64,000 bases of DNA from Lithodes maja (GCA_037953745.1 JBAKBP010010422.1:1-64000), one strand, 5' to 3'. Positions 21,961 through 33,819 are shown, numbered from the stretch's first letter. The notes: generated by a model from the letters alone, not told the origin. Translations and numbers: made by a program.

Positions 21961-22140
21961 GATGAATTATATAGTAATGGGACGAAAAGTCTTAATAATA
22001 AATAAACAATATTGCCAAACCGCAACAACTTGAAATATGTATGAGCATAAATTACATACCATTACATTCAGAAATAATTATTGATAAAAACATCCTTACT
22101 ACTCACAGCATGTAATGGTTCCATTGAGTGTAAGGATTGG

Positions 22141-24107
22141 GAGTTGTTGTTGTTGTTGTTGTTCCCTAAGCTGCCTGGCCGAACAGCCCCGAGTCCCTGA
22201 GGAAGGCCATGGCCACGATCGGGCTTTCCCACAGAGCTCTCATTGAGTGTAGGTTGTGTTGTTGTCGTAAGTGGTTGTGTGAAATGCAGTCTTCTATGAT
22301 GTGTTTAATGGTATGGGGTGCTGTGTTACATCCCGGGCAGGCGTCGACAACGGAGTCATCCAGTCTCTTCTGATAGCTCAGGAGAGCTGGATGGTGTCCG
22401 CATCTCAGCCTGGCCAGGTGGACTCTGTCCTCGCGAGGGAGGGAGGATTCTGAAGGATGGATTTCGGGAGGTCGTGCATGCAGCTGCGTGTTGTCTGTGA
22501 GTGAGTGGATGGATTGGCGAGAGATATGAGTATGGATGTGCTTCTGGAAGTTGGTTCGGGGTGGGCAGGGAGGGAGAGAGGACAATAATTGTGTGATACC
22601 GTGTGCTGGGTGTTGTTTTGATATTTCTTGGTGTCTGTGGATGTGTTGCCATGTAGTTTAGTGGGTGGTCTTGGTTCGTGGAGGCTGCTGCCAGGAATTG
22701 AGTGCCTCTCATGTCCAGATGGTCTTTGACTTTGAGGATTTTTGTTTCTTGATGTAGATGATCTGTGGATGTAGTAGCTGTGCAGCCTGTAATGATCTTC
22801 AGGGCTTTGTTTTGAATAGTCTGTAAGGTCTTATGATGTGTTTCAGCTAGGTTAGAAGCCCAGGCTGGGCTTGCGTATTCCATTACTGATCTTATGTATT
22901 GTTTATATACTGTGGTGGTAGTTTCTTTGTTGTGTCCAAATTTTGTGTGAGCAAGTGACCTGAGGGTGTTAAGTCTGGGTGTCAGTTTCTTTTTAATGTT
23001 TGTGGTGTGCTGTTTGAATGTCATATGAGTATCATATGTTACTCCTAGGATTTTGGGTGTGTGTGTATGTGTTAGGGGTGTGTTGTTTATGGTGAGTTGA
23101 GGGATGTATTCGTGTTCACCTGTCCAGCTTGTGAGCAGGGTTGCGGTGGATTTGGCTGGGGCTAGATTAAGTCTGTTTGTAGTGCACCAGCCATGTAGTG
23201 TGTTGAGATAGGGTTGAAGGAGATCTGTTGCTCTTCTTGGGTCATGGTGTGTGCATGTGAGTGTTATGTCATCTGCATAGGAGGCTAAGTTTATTTGGGG
23301 AGTATTGGGTGTAGTTATATCGTGCATGTACAGATTGAAGAGTGCGGGCGATAGGACGGATCCTTGTGGGACTCCGTTTGGAAAGTTTCTGATTTTAGAT
23401 GACTGACCGGCAAAAGATACGTGTGCACATCTGCCTGCTAGGAAGTTGGCCAGCCACCTTTTTGTGTTGTTGTGCATGTTTGTGTTGTAGATTTTGTTTG
23501 TTAGGTTGTGGCGTGGGATGGCATCGAAGGCTTTACTAATGTCGAGTGTGGCTAATAGTGATCTGTGTGGTGGTCTAGCCGAGTTGATGCCGTCAAAAGC
23601 TCTTTGTGTAAGGTCTGTGAGAAGAGTGTTTGTGGAGTGCAGTGGCCTAAAGCCATGTTGTGTTGGAGCTAGGGGTAGGTCGGGTGTAATTAGTTGTAAT
23701 ACTAGGCGTTCCATGACTTTGGAGGGGGAGCAAAGGAGTGTAATGGGGCGGTGCGAGGAGGGTAGCGTGGGGTCTTTGTTGGGTTTGGGGAATGTGATGA
23801 TGATACCATGCTTCCAAATGTCTGGTATTGTGTTGTGTGAATAGCTGTAGTTTGATATGTTAGTGAGTATTTGTATGCCTTGTGGTCCCAGGTGTCTGAG
23901 GTGTATGTTGCTTATGTTGTCTAGGCCACAGGCGGGTGAGTGCTTGAGATTGTTGATGATATGCTTTGTCTGGTGATTGGTGAAGGGTGTATAGTCAGGG
24001 TCTGTGGGGAATTGTCTCTTACGTCGGATGACACGTCGGTCGTCTTTGTGAGGTTTTAGGTGGCTGACATGTGAGAAGTGATTGATGAGAGTGTTTGCTT
24101 GTTGTTT
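22141..24107 (-). mobile_element. Jockey-like LINE, 3' part, with (AAC)n tail
   Basis: This is the 3' part of a non-LTR retrotransposon read on the minus strand. It ends in an (AAC)n tail (+ strand (GTT)n at about 22144-22162). The 5' part is 41276-41712; a 17.2-kb LTR-retrotransposon nest separates the two. The clade is uncertain; Jockey or a close relative is my best guess. Confidence 0.8.
22166..24107 (-). pseudogene. LINE reverse transcriptase, split and frameshifted
   Basis: The reverse transcriptase runs from the insertion site at 24107 to the stop near 22166. Early RT blocks are visible (PDIWKHGIII, FPKPNKDP, HRPITLL), then QHGFRPLHST, TLDISKAFDA with the first catalytic D, NGVPQGSVLSP, and the active site SYADDITL near 23280. 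LGVTYDTHMTF and YASPAWA mark the thumb region. A frameshift lies near 22580, after which the C-terminal cysteine-rich module continues (ARLRCGHHP, CPGCNTAPHTIKHIIEDC). The endonuclease is not seen, so the copy is 5'-truncated as well as split. It is non-functional here. Confidence 0.82.
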
Positions 24108-24111
24108 ACAT

Positions 24112-25972
24112 TGTTACGACCGGGCACTCAGGTACACTAGGGCTCTCACACAGGACTCGAGTATGGCTCGCTGCCACAACGGAAACACACGATCCCAACC
24201 CCAGAGTACTGCCAGCCGAACAAAAAACACCAATACCCTCCAGAGTTCTATCTGCTATAACGGGGTATACAAGAACTCGGTACTAGCGTTTCACAACAGA
24301 CTAATAAAAAGACGGGAGTTATCTAGTCTGGTCAACAATCAAACAAAGAAGTAAATACAACAACACCAAAGAATAGTGTTGGCCGAAGCCGAAGTAATCC
24401 ACCCTTGACTAAGAACTTAAGAAGTCCTCCACCCTCTACTTCGGATCGGCACTATTACGTTACGTTAAACAATAGTCCTCGAGCATCGAGCAAGGAATCT
24501 TCTGATAAAGTTAGATGCTTCTCGGATACTCGTAAGAAGTAAGTATCGGATTTTGAACAGCAATTCAATAAGCAACACACTGGCAATTAACTAATATTAA
24601 AGGCTTTAAATTGACATAAGAAGAATTATAAGAATAGACAGTAGTAAATGGCAAACATATAAAAGAAGTACTCCGACAATGCACTGGCAATAGCCTACTA
24701 GGATTGTGCTCGGGGGCCACTAATCTCTAAAGTAGCTATGCGTGCCACACATGAAATCAATAGTGCATAAACAATAACATACATAAGGAAAGCTTCAATA
24801 CTATGCTGTATCTGCTGACCGAGCAAAGTCTAGCTGGGATGTAGTAGGCTAGGAAACAATGGCTGAGCAAGCGGCTCGTAGCCTAGCGAGGTCCTTAAGG
24901 CTGTGCGGCCAAATTACGTTAATTGACGGGATGCTCTCTTGAGAGATCCAGATCACTAGTATCTGGTTCTCTCCTGGCGATCCTCTCAAAGTCAAGCAAA
25001 CGAGTTAGCACAGTGCTGGGTGGCAGAGGCAAAAGCCCTCACTCGCAACACAGCGCTAAGCTCACAAGGTACACAGTCAGAAAGACCACCTAGGCTTCCC
25101 AAGTCTCCGTTGCGATTGTACAGGTTCAACAAAACCTAATACACATAGGGAATCACAACTCTAGTAGCCTCACCCCAGTCTAGCATCACCTAGATCAGCA
25201 GAAAACAGGAACATGAACAATCATACACAGGGAAATGCATATACGAGTGCAACAAACATTAATCAATCCTATTCTAGTTATCCCTTCCAAAATAGGCTAT
25301 TCTAATAGGCATATATCTCGTGAGAACTCAAGCGATAATACTTTGGCTGACTAAATCTGCACCAAAGGGGTCATTGAGGTTAAAAAGGGTTCAGGAAAAG
25401 AAGAAGGTAGGGGGTACAGAGAGTAGGGAAAGTTCACATCAGTCGGAAGAATATATATAGTTGCAAGGGATATAAGAAGTCGCTCTGCCTGATGAGTTCT
25501 AAGGAAAATGCTGCTAGACTTCCCTTTTTATACTCGGCCCTCTAGTGAGCATATCGCCAACTACTAAGGACCGCCCACTAGCAATCATTACGTAATATTC
25601 TCTCTCAATCTGGGATCGACAAAGGATTTCCCACGCACTGAGGGGGAGGAGGGAGGAGGGAGGAGGGAATTAGGCCTACCTGCCCGCGTGGCGCACTCAC
25701 TGGTCCTCGCCACGCAATCTCTCTCTCTCTCCTCTCATCATTACAAATAAGTCCCACACACAACACTTATAACTAATGATATAAAATAGAACTCGTTGAC
25801 TCAGATGAAAACAAAATACATATTTATAATACTTATAGTACAACGGCTCACATAAACTAAGTTAGAAAACTCTACACAGACTACAGCCAAAGTTCCTGCC
25901 CTGACGATCCTAGCGAGAGTGGGGCATGACTGGGCGTTCTGTACAGCATGCTCATACTCGACATGCGTCACA
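24112..25972 (-). repeat. 3' LTR of the outer Gmr1-like element
   Basis: On the plus strand it starts TGTTACGACCGGGCACTC and ends CGACATGCGTCACA. It matches 39411-41271 almost exactly, with at most a handful of substitutions seen (for example near 25511, 25644 and 25719). Confidence 0.95.
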
Positions 25973-25984
25973 CCTTCCCCAAGA
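25973..25984 (-). other. Polypurine tract of the outer element
   Basis: Directly inside the 3' LTR the minus strand reads CTTGGGGAAGG, a purine tract suited to plus-strand priming. The inner element has the equivalent CTTGGGGGAGG at 28814-28824, and the right-edge element has CTTGGGCGGGG at 61357-61367. Confidence 0.75.
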
Positions 25985-26455
25985 TTTTACTTGCTCAACC
26001 CTGAGCTAAAATCTGACACACAGAACCCCATCAAGCCCCTCACACCCAGCGACCGCATGGCACTAAAACAAAGCTGAGTTTATCACTAAAACACATCTTA
26101 TTAAAAAAAAAATTCACATTTTATAACTCCTCCCAACAATAGCAAAAGACACAATATCATGCTCCCAGAGCGAGCTTACAGCAGCTCGGCCGTTTGATAG
26201 TTCGTGGACTACTCAAACTCTATAGGCTATGACAAACTTATACAATTATCTATATCAAAAAGAAAGAGTTTTTTTATGATTTTTATATTTTAATATGTGT
26301 TTTCCGGCTGCACTATAAGGGCAGCCTATTTTCTTCTATACCAAACGCTCAACTCCTGCTTTACGACCCAATACGCTGGGCTACAATCGCGAGCCAACAA
26401 GCACCAAGTGCAAAATACTATTCAAACTAAAGCAGGAGGCTACCCGTGTGCCAAT

Positions 26456-26968
26456 CTACCCAGGATCATATACCCTTGAACGACCATCTGCAACCACGTT
26501 ATCACAACCGGCAATATGGCGTATGTCCAGGTTATATACCAATAACCTTAGTGACCACCTGGTCAGCCTCATATTCCGATTGTGAAACTGGTCCAAGATC
26601 TTGAGAGGGTGATGATCTGGGTAAACTACAACGACCGGACCATAGGCTGGAACATAGACCTCGAAATGCCCCAGCGCAAGCACAACCGCCAGCAGCTCCT
26701 CCTCGACAACAGAGCAGCTCCCCTGGGCCGAATTGTACTTCTCCGAGCCGAATTTAACAAGATGCTCCAGCCCATCATCGTCCTTTTCAATTTCATTCAT
26801 CAGGTTCTGAAACGTTGCTGGTGCATTCTCAAGTCCGTCAAGCATAACATTGCACTGGCAGGTACTCCCGTCCACAACAAAACCACATACCTCCTTAGCA
26901 CGCTCGGACAAAGTTACAGGCAACGACCACTCACGACATTCCTTATCCCTCAGACCCTTCGTCCACAC
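26456..26968 (-). pseudogene. Outer element pol remnant: RT edge and RNase H C-terminus
   Basis: This 170-codon piece is the 3' end of the outer pol. It starts at the inner insertion and shows PVTLSERAKEVCGFVVDG and NAPATFQNLMNE (RT fingers/palm edge). It then jumps to DGLEHLVKF and VVEEELLAVVLAL, which belong to RNase H, followed by the connection region (HNRNMRLTRW, HIAGCDNVVADG). The RT palm with its YxDD motif and the start of RNase H are missing. The deletion junction follows MNEIEKD and is shared with the inner element. The stop is TAG at 26456-26458. Confidence 0.85.
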
Positions 26969-26969
26969 G

Positions 26970-28813
26970 TGTTACGACCGGGCACTCGGTTACACTAGGG
27001 CTCTTACACAGGACTCGAGTATGGCTCGCTGCCACAACGGAAACACACGATCCCAACCCCAGAGTACTGCCAGCCGAACAAAAAACGCCACTACCCTCCA
27101 GAGTTCTATCTGCTATAACGGGGTATACAAGAACTCGGTACTAGCGTTTCACACAACAGACTAATAACTAGACGGGAGTTATCTAGTCTGGTCAACAATC
27201 AAACAAAGAAGAAAGTACTACAACACTAAAGAATAGTGTTGGCCGAAGCCGAAGTAATCCACCCTTGAACTAAGAACTTAAGAAGTCCTCCACCCTCTAC
27301 TTCGGATCGGCACTATTACGTTACGTTAAACAATAGTCCTCGAGCATCAAGCAAGGAATCTTCTGATAAGTTAGATGCTTCTCGAATACTCATAAGAAGT
27401 AAGTATCGGATTTTGAACAGCAATTTAATGAATAACTCACTGGTAATTAAAGGCTTTAAATTGACATAAGAAGAATTATAAGAATAAGCAATAGGATATG
27501 GCAAACATTAAGAAGAAGTACTCCGACAATGCACTGGCAATAGCCTACTAAGATTGTGCTCGTGGGCCACTAATCTCTGAAGTAGCTAAGCGTGCCACAC
27601 ATGAAATCAATAGTGCTTAAACAATAATACACATAAGGAGAAGCTTCAATACTATACTGTATCTGCTGGTCGAGCAAAGTCTAGCTGGGATATCTAAGGT
27701 TAAGAGACAATGGCTGAGCAAGCGGCTCGTAGCCTAGCGAGGTCCTTAAGACTGTGCGGCCAAATTACGGTAATTGACGGGATGCTCTCTTGAGAGATCC
27801 AGATCACTAGTATCTGGTTCTCTCCTGGCGATCCTCTCAAAGTCAAGCAAATGAGATAGCACAGTGTTGGGTGGCACAGGCAAAAGCCCTCACTCGCAAC
27901 ACAGTGCTAAACTCCCACGGTACACAATCAAAAAGACCCCCTAGGCTTCCCACGTCTCCGTTGCAATTGTGCTGGTTCAACCAACCTAGCACTCATAGGA
28001 AATCACAACTCGAGGAACCCTATCCCAGTCTAGCATTACCTAAACCAGCAGAAAACAGGAACATGAATAATAGTACACAGGGAAATACATATACGAGTGC
28101 AACAAACATCAATCAATCCTATTCTAGTTAACCCTTCCAAAAATAGGCTATCTAACAGGCACTTATCTCGTGAGAACTCAAGCGATAATACTTTGGCTGA
28201 CTAAATCTGCACCAAAGGGGTCATGGAGGTTAAACAGGGACGAGAAGAGAAGGAGATAGGCTGTTCAGAGAGTAGAGAAAGTTCACATCAGTCGGAAGAA
28301 TATGGATAGTTGCAAGGGATATGAGAGGTCGCTTTGCCTGATGAGTTCTGAGGAAAATGCGGCGGGACCTCCCTTTTTATACTCGGCCCTTTAGTGAGCA
28401 TAACGCCAACTACTAAGGACCGCCCACTGGCAATCATGACGTCATATTCTCTCTCAATCTGGGATCGACAAAGAACTTCCCACGCGCTGAGAGGGAGGAA
28501 GGGGGGAGGGAGGAGGGAGTGAGGCCTACACACCTCGTGGCGCGCTCACTGGCCGTCGTTACATAACTCTCTCTCTCATCATTGTATATAAGTCCCACAC
28601 ACAATACTTATAACTAATGATATAAAATAGAACTCGTTGACTTAGAAGAAAACAAAATACATAATGATAATACTTATAGTACAACGGTTCACATAAACTG
28701 AGTTAGGAAACTCTACACAGACTACAGCCAAAGTTCCTGCCCTGACGATCCTAGCGAGGGTGGGGCCTGACTGGGCGTTCTGTACAGCATGCTCATACTC
28801 GACATGCGTCACA
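26970..28813 (-). repeat. 3' LTR of the inner element
   Basis: It starts TGTTACGACC and ends GCGTCACA on the plus strand, and appears identical to 34020-35863. Confidence 0.95.
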
Positions 28814-29298
28814 CCTCCCCCAAGATTTTACTTGCTCAACCCTGAGCTAAAATCTGATATACAGAACCCCATCAAACCCCTCACACCCAGCGACCGCATG
28901 GCACTAAAACAACGCTGAGTTTATCACTAAAACACATCTTTAAAAAAAAAATTCACATTTCATAACTCCTCCCAACAATAGTAAAAGACATAATATCATG
29001 CTCCCAGAGCGAGCTTACAGCAGCTCAGCCGTTTGATAGTTCGTGGACTACTCAAACACTATAGGCTATGACAAACTTATACAATTATCTATATCAAAAA
29101 GAAAGAGTTTTTATATGATTTTTTATATTTTAATATGTTTTTTTCCGGCTGCACTATAAGGGCAGCCTATTTTCTTCTATACCAAACGCTCAACAATCCT
29201 GCTTTACGACCCAATACGCTGGGCTACAACCGCGAGCCAACAAGCACCAAGCGCAAAATACTACTCAAACCAAAGCAGGAGGCTACCCGTGTGTCAAT

Positions 29299-32200
29299 CT
29301 ACCCAGGATCATATACCCCTGAACGACCACATGCAACCTCGTTGTCACAACCGGCAATATGGCTTATGTCCAGGTTATATACCAATAACCTTAGTGACCA
29401 CCTGGTCAGCCTCATATTCCGATTGTGAAACTGGTCCAAGATCTCGAGAGGGTAATGATCTGGGTAAACTACACCGACCGGACCATAGGCTGGAACATAG
29501 ATCTCGAAATGCCCCAGCGCATCATTGTCCTTTTCACTTTCATTCATCAGGCTCTGACACGTTGCTGGTGCATTCTTAAGTCCGTCAGGCACAACATTGC
29601 ACCGGTAAGTACTCCCGTCCACCACAAAACCACATACCTCTTTAGCGCGCTCGGACAAAGGTACTTGCCAGTAACCTTTTACTAAATCAACTTTAGACAA
29701 AAACCGAGCATTACCAATTTTATCAACACTATCATCAACCCGAGGAAGAGGATATGGGTTAGTGGGAGTCAAACCGTTTAGCCTACAGAAATCAATACAG
29801 AAGCGTACCTTGCCATCTGGTTTAGGCTGCAGTGTTACGGGGGAAGTCCATTTAACGGTACCTTTCTCTATCAACCCTCTACCGAGCATATACTCCAACT
29901 CATCCCTCAGAGCGGGTAGTTTTATGGGGGGCACACGGTATGGGATTGACTTAAAGGGTAGATGGTGCCCCACGTCAACATCATGCATAGCCTGAGTAGT
30001 GAGGCCTGGATGTTCAGCGAATACAGTGGGGTATAAACCGAGCAACTGACGGATAGCTTCAAATTGCGGCTCAGGCAAATGGGCTATAGCCTCGTCAGCC
30101 CTTAGGCTCGAGTTCCCCGCCCACTGATCCGCTGAAACATGGTGATCCCAGCTATCCTCCTCTGAAGCTTGACTGTCCCCCTCTCCTTCTCCACCACGGC
30201 CGCAACAAGCCAACACAGGGACAGTGAGAGGCTCAGAGGGGCGCCTCACATACTCTTTTATCAGGTTCACGTGACATAACTGATTCTTCTTCCTCCTGTC
30301 TGGAGTGGCAACAAGGTAATCTAGGTCCGAAATTTTCTCCACAATTTTATAGGGTCCAGTATACTTCGCCGACAAGGGGTTACCCACCAAAGGCAACAAA
30401 ATCAACACCTCCTGTCCCACAATGAACTCCCGGAGCTTCACTTTGCGATCATACCTGTCCTTCATTAAAGCTTGTGACCCTGTTAAATTCCGACCTGCCA
30501 TCTCCAGACTCTTAAGCATGCGCTCACGGCTTTCAAACACATACTTCAACAAGGAACAAGGCGGCACAGTTCCTTCCCAAATTTCCCGCAGCATATTAAG
30601 GGGGCCCCTGACTCGGTGTCCAAAAATCAGCTCGTTTGGACTAAATCCCAGGCTCTCACCAGGCACTTCCCGAGCAGCAAACAGTACATACGGCAATCCA
30701 AGATCCCAATCTCTTCCGTTATCAGCACAATAACACCTGAGCATGCTTTTAAGGGTGGCATGCCACCGCTCAAGCACCCCTTGGCTCTCAGGGTGATACG
30801 CTGACGATACCACCGCCCGTATTCCATGCTGTTGCATTGTTTGCTTAAAGAGATTGGAGGTGAAATTGGACCCCTGATCAGACTGAATCTCCTCCGGGTA
30901 CCCGTACCTTGAAAAGTACCACAACAAGTTACTGACTACCGTCTTAGCCATGCCGTTTTTCATGGGGTATGCATCGGGGTATCTAGTGGCAACATCCATG
31001 ATGGTTAACAAAAATTTATTACCAGCCTTTGTGGGAGGGAGGGGACCAACCATGTCAACAACAATCTTACTAAAAGGTGGCCCAATTACAGGAATAGGGT
31101 GCAACGGAGCTTTAGGAATAACTTGGTTTGGTTTCCCGACCCGTTGACAAATATCACATGAGTTTATCCAGGACTGCACATGAGACTTCATCCCCGGCCA
31201 CCAAAACAACTTCCCCAAAGCCGCCACCGTTTTTCTTACCCCCAAATGTCCTGCCAGCGGTGTGTCATGCGCCAAACTCAGTAGGCTATCCCTGCACTCC
31301 CGCGGCACCATCAACTGGTCCACTACCCCGGACCCCATCTTCCAGCTACGGTTAGGGTCTTGAAAACGCCGATACAGGATGCCATCTAAATAAAAAAAAT
31401 CTCCCGGCTGTGCATCACCGTCCTCGTCGAGCTCCACAGCTCCATTAGCACACGTTTGGAGCTCAGGGTCCTCCAGCTGCAACCGACGTATATCTGAGGG
31501 TGCCAAGCGATCTAACTGCTCCCGGAGCAATGCATGACCCTCCCCGATACTGAGCTGCTCCCTCTGTCTCTCTCGATGTTCATAACGTTGCTGTCGTGGA
31601 GACTCGTCATGCCCAGCCTCGTCACTCTCGATGACAGGCCCAGGGGCTACTCCAGAACTAAGTAATGGTGCTAATACTGAATCACCCAGGAGAGCCGCCG
31701 AGTCAAAACTCTTAAAACCAACTCCAGCTTTAGCCTCCTCCTGTTGATCGTTCCTCTGCTGGTCTGAAGACGGAGGACTAGGCTGTGACACTTTAGCTGC
31801 CCGAGCTCGGGTGACAGCACACGCCATGGGTTGTGCCTGGCACCGCTCGACACACTCTTGCTCTTCCCCACTCACGTCGGCCGGCCTCTCGGCAACGACT
31901 AAGGGTAGAACCTCAGAAGCGGGCATTGCAAAGTCGTTGCCGAGAAGAAGGTCGACGCCCTCCACTGGCAGTTTCTCCACAATCCCGACATCCAATTCAC
32001 GTGCCACACCATCCACCTCCAACTCCAACCGCACCAGCGGGTATGACCGAGTTGCATTAATACCCTGCACCACTACCACCCGAGCCGCATTTATAGGGTA
32101 GCCAGTCAAGTTATTCATCAGAGTCTGGGAAGCACCTGTATCACGCAAGACCTCTACTCCATGCTTGCGCCCCGCCCACATCACGCAACCCCGTCCTCTA

Positions 32201-33819
32201 TGGTCGCAAAAAACATCCTGAGCAGGGTTCGAGCCTCCCAGGTGCTTCTGCATTGGCTGTGCCTCAGCCTCTGACGAACTGCCCCGGGCAAACTCAGAAG
32301 GCTTCAGAGACACACCAATGTTGCAGGCCAAAGACACAGCTGCTGTAGGTGGTTTGCTAGGACAGACTCTTGCAAAGTGCCCCTTTTTATGACATTGATA
32401 ACACTCTAACTCCCCTTTGGGCTTCCCTTGGTACTGGGAAGGGCCCGGCCCCTTCTTAAATGGGACGGTGCTAGTCTTGTGGTCAGTCTTGGTATCATAG
32501 CTCTTGTACTTGTTTGCATAATGTATATCACCAACTCGGGGGGGTGGGGCGTCACGCCCCTTGTTACCTGCCTCACTACGCTGGGCAGACCCGCACCCAC
32601 GAATTAGTGATAGCCGGAGGTCAGCCATCTCAGCTGCCTCCTGTAGAGTTTTAGGGTTCTTTTCTTTAATAGTTAAAGTCATTTCTGCACCTGTACACTT
32701 ATAAAACTGCTCGAGCAGAAACAGCTCAGTCAACTGTTCGGCCGTCTCAGCTTTCTCAGAACGTGTCCAGTTTGTAAGTGCATCTTTTAAGTCCCGGGCA
32801 TGTTCAAGAAAGGTCGCCTCCCTAGTCTTTGTAACACCCCGAAACTTCAATCGATATGTTTCTGGTTGCAACTCGTATGCCCGTAGGACAGCTCTCTTCA
32901 ATTCTGGGTAGTCAATGCAAGACTCTAAAGGCAGTGCATCATAAGCCTTCAGACCCTTACCCGTAAGTCTTGAGGAGACCAGAGCTGCCCACTTCTCTTC
33001 AGGCCAATTATGCTCCCTACACTTCTTCTCAAAACGATTAAAAAATTCTGTGACTTCAGTTTCACTAAATGCCGGCACCAATTTGACTAAGTGAGACAAG
33101 GACTGTTCTCTTACTTGGCCCTCACGGCCCATCCGAATCCCTGTCGACTCTGCACGAGTCTTATCTAAATCTATTTGAGCACAATATTTCTCTGAGTCGT
33201 ACCTAAGCTCAGCCTCGTGCCTCCTAATCTCAGCCTCAATCTCCTTCTCCTGCTTCCTAGACTCAATCTCCTGCTTCCTAGTCTCAGCCTCGATTGCATA
33301 CCTCCTAGACTCATTCTCCATTTTAGCAAGCTCGAGTTTAAATATCATCTCAGGAGACAGGCCGGAAGAGGGAGCTGCCACTACTGAAGGAGGGGGGGCA
33401 AGAACTGGGGAACCACCATACGCACCGCCCGAGGGCCCTCCAATCTTCCAATGCTCATCCCTCTGTGGGAGAGTGCTAACCTCCGGCAACTGAGTGGACG
33501 GCACTGTGGGAGTCGAGTGAGAGGGGATCTGGGGAGGAACCCCCCCAAACGCCCTCTCCTCCGAAACCCCATGTCGCCCACGCAACACCCAGGAAATCAG
33601 CTCCCCCTTGGACATCCCTCCTACATTGGATAGACCCAAAACCTTGGCTATCAGGTGCAAGCCATAAACATTCACCCCAGTCAGCCTCTCCTCCGTCACA
33701 TGGTACTGCTTACTCACAAAAAGTCTAGCATCCTCCTCACTAGTTACTAACGGCACCTCCTCACTTAGCATCTCTCGCTCCTCGTCAGTACTAGGGCCCG
33801 ACATACTGAAGTTCACCAA
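29299..33819 (-). CDS. Gag-protease-integrase-RT polyprotein, Gmr1-like order, RT core missing
   Basis: This is a 1506-residue polyprotein on the minus strand. The gag capsid lies at about 240-405; its second half (TAEQLTELFLLEQF, then NPKTLQEAAEMADL, about 355-402) resembles a SCAN domain. A CCHC knuckle is at 473-486 (CYQCHKKGHFARVC) and the protease at about 555-630 (DTGAS at 560-564). The integrase comes next: zinc ligands H851, H858, C888 and C891, catalytic D922, D981 and E1017 (35 residues between the last two). Reverse transcriptase lies after integrase: KPDGKVRFCIDF (1333-1344) and first catalytic D1378 in KVDLVKGYWQ. At 1427/1428 it jumps from SLMNE to the RNase H/connection region, so YxDD and most of RNase H are absent. 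The frame is open throughout. Integrase before RT in a gypsy-type element is the Gmr1 arrangement. Confidence 0.92.
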   Translation of the reverse strand: MVNFSMSGPSTDEEREMLSEEVPLVTSEEDARLFVSKQYHVTEERLTGVNVYGLHLIAKVLGLSNVGGMSKGELISWVLRGRHGVSEERAFGGVPPQIPSHSTPTVPSTQLPEVSTLPQRDEHWKIGGPSGGAYGGSPVLAPPPSVVAAPSSGLSPEMIFKLELAKMENESRRYAIEAETRKQEIESRKQEKEIEAEIRRHEAELRYDSEKYCAQIDLDKTRAESTGIRMGREGQVREQSLSHLVKLVPAFSETEVTEFFNRFEKKCREHNWPEEKWAALVSSRLTGKGLKAYDALPLESCIDYPELKRAVLRAYELQPETYRLKFRGVTKTREATFLEHARDLKDALTNWTRSEKAETAEQLTELFLLEQFYKCTGAEMTLTIKEKNPKTLQEAAEMADLRLSLIRGCGSAQRSEAGNKGRDAPPPRVGDIHYANKYKSYDTKTDHKTSTVPFKKGPGPSQYQGKPKGELECYQCHKKGHFARVCPSKPPTAAVSLACNIGVSLKPSEFARGSSSEAEAQPMQKHLGGSNPAQDVFCDHRGRGCVMWAGRKHGVEVLRDTGASQTLMNNLTGYPINAARVVVVQGINATRSYPLVRLELEVDGVARELDVGIVEKLPVEGVDLLLGNDFAMPASEVLPLVVAERPADVSGEEQECVERCQAQPMACAVTRARAAKVSQPSPPSSDQQRNDQQEEAKAGVGFKSFDSAALLGDSVLAPLLSSGVAPGPVIESDEAGHDESPRQQRYEHRERQREQLSIGEGHALLREQLDRLAPSDIRRLQLEDPELQTCANGAVELDEDGDAQPGDFFYLDGILYRRFQDPNRSWKMGSGVVDQLMVPRECRDSLLSLAHDTPLAGHLGVRKTVAALGKLFWWPGMKSHVQSWINSCDICQRVGKPNQVIPKAPLHPIPVIGPPFSKIVVDMVGPLPPTKAGNKFLLTIMDVATRYPDAYPMKNGMAKTVVSNLLWYFSRYGYPEEIQSDQGSNFTSNLFKQTMQQHGIRAVVSSAYHPESQGVLERWHATLKSMLRCYCADNGRDWDLGLPYVLFAAREVPGESLGFSPNELIFGHRVRGPLNMLREIWEGTVPPCSLLKYVFESRERMLKSLEMAGRNLTGSQALMKDRYDRKVKLREFIVGQEVLILLPLVGNPLSAKYTGPYKIVEKISDLDYLVATPDRRKKNQLCHVNLIKEYVRRPSEPLTVPVLACCGRGGEGEGDSQASEEDSWDHHVSADQWAGNSSLRADEAIAHLPEPQFEAIRQLLGLYPTVFAEHPGLTTQAMHDVDVGHHLPFKSIPYRVPPIKLPALRDELEYMLGRGLIEKGTVKWTSPVTLQPKPDGKVRFCIDFCRLNGLTPTNPYPLPRVDDSVDKIGNARFLSKVDLVKGYWQVPLSERAKEVCGFVVDGSTYRCNVVPDGLKNAPATCQSLMNESEKDNDALGHFEIYVPAYGPVGVVYPDHYPLEILDQFHNRNMRLTRWSLRLLVYNLDISHIAGCDNEVACGRSGVYDPG

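Noticed and set aside
27316..28131. Short open frames repeated at 34366-35181
   Set aside because: They lie in the two LTR copies and have no recognisable protein signature; the repetition is that of the LTR.
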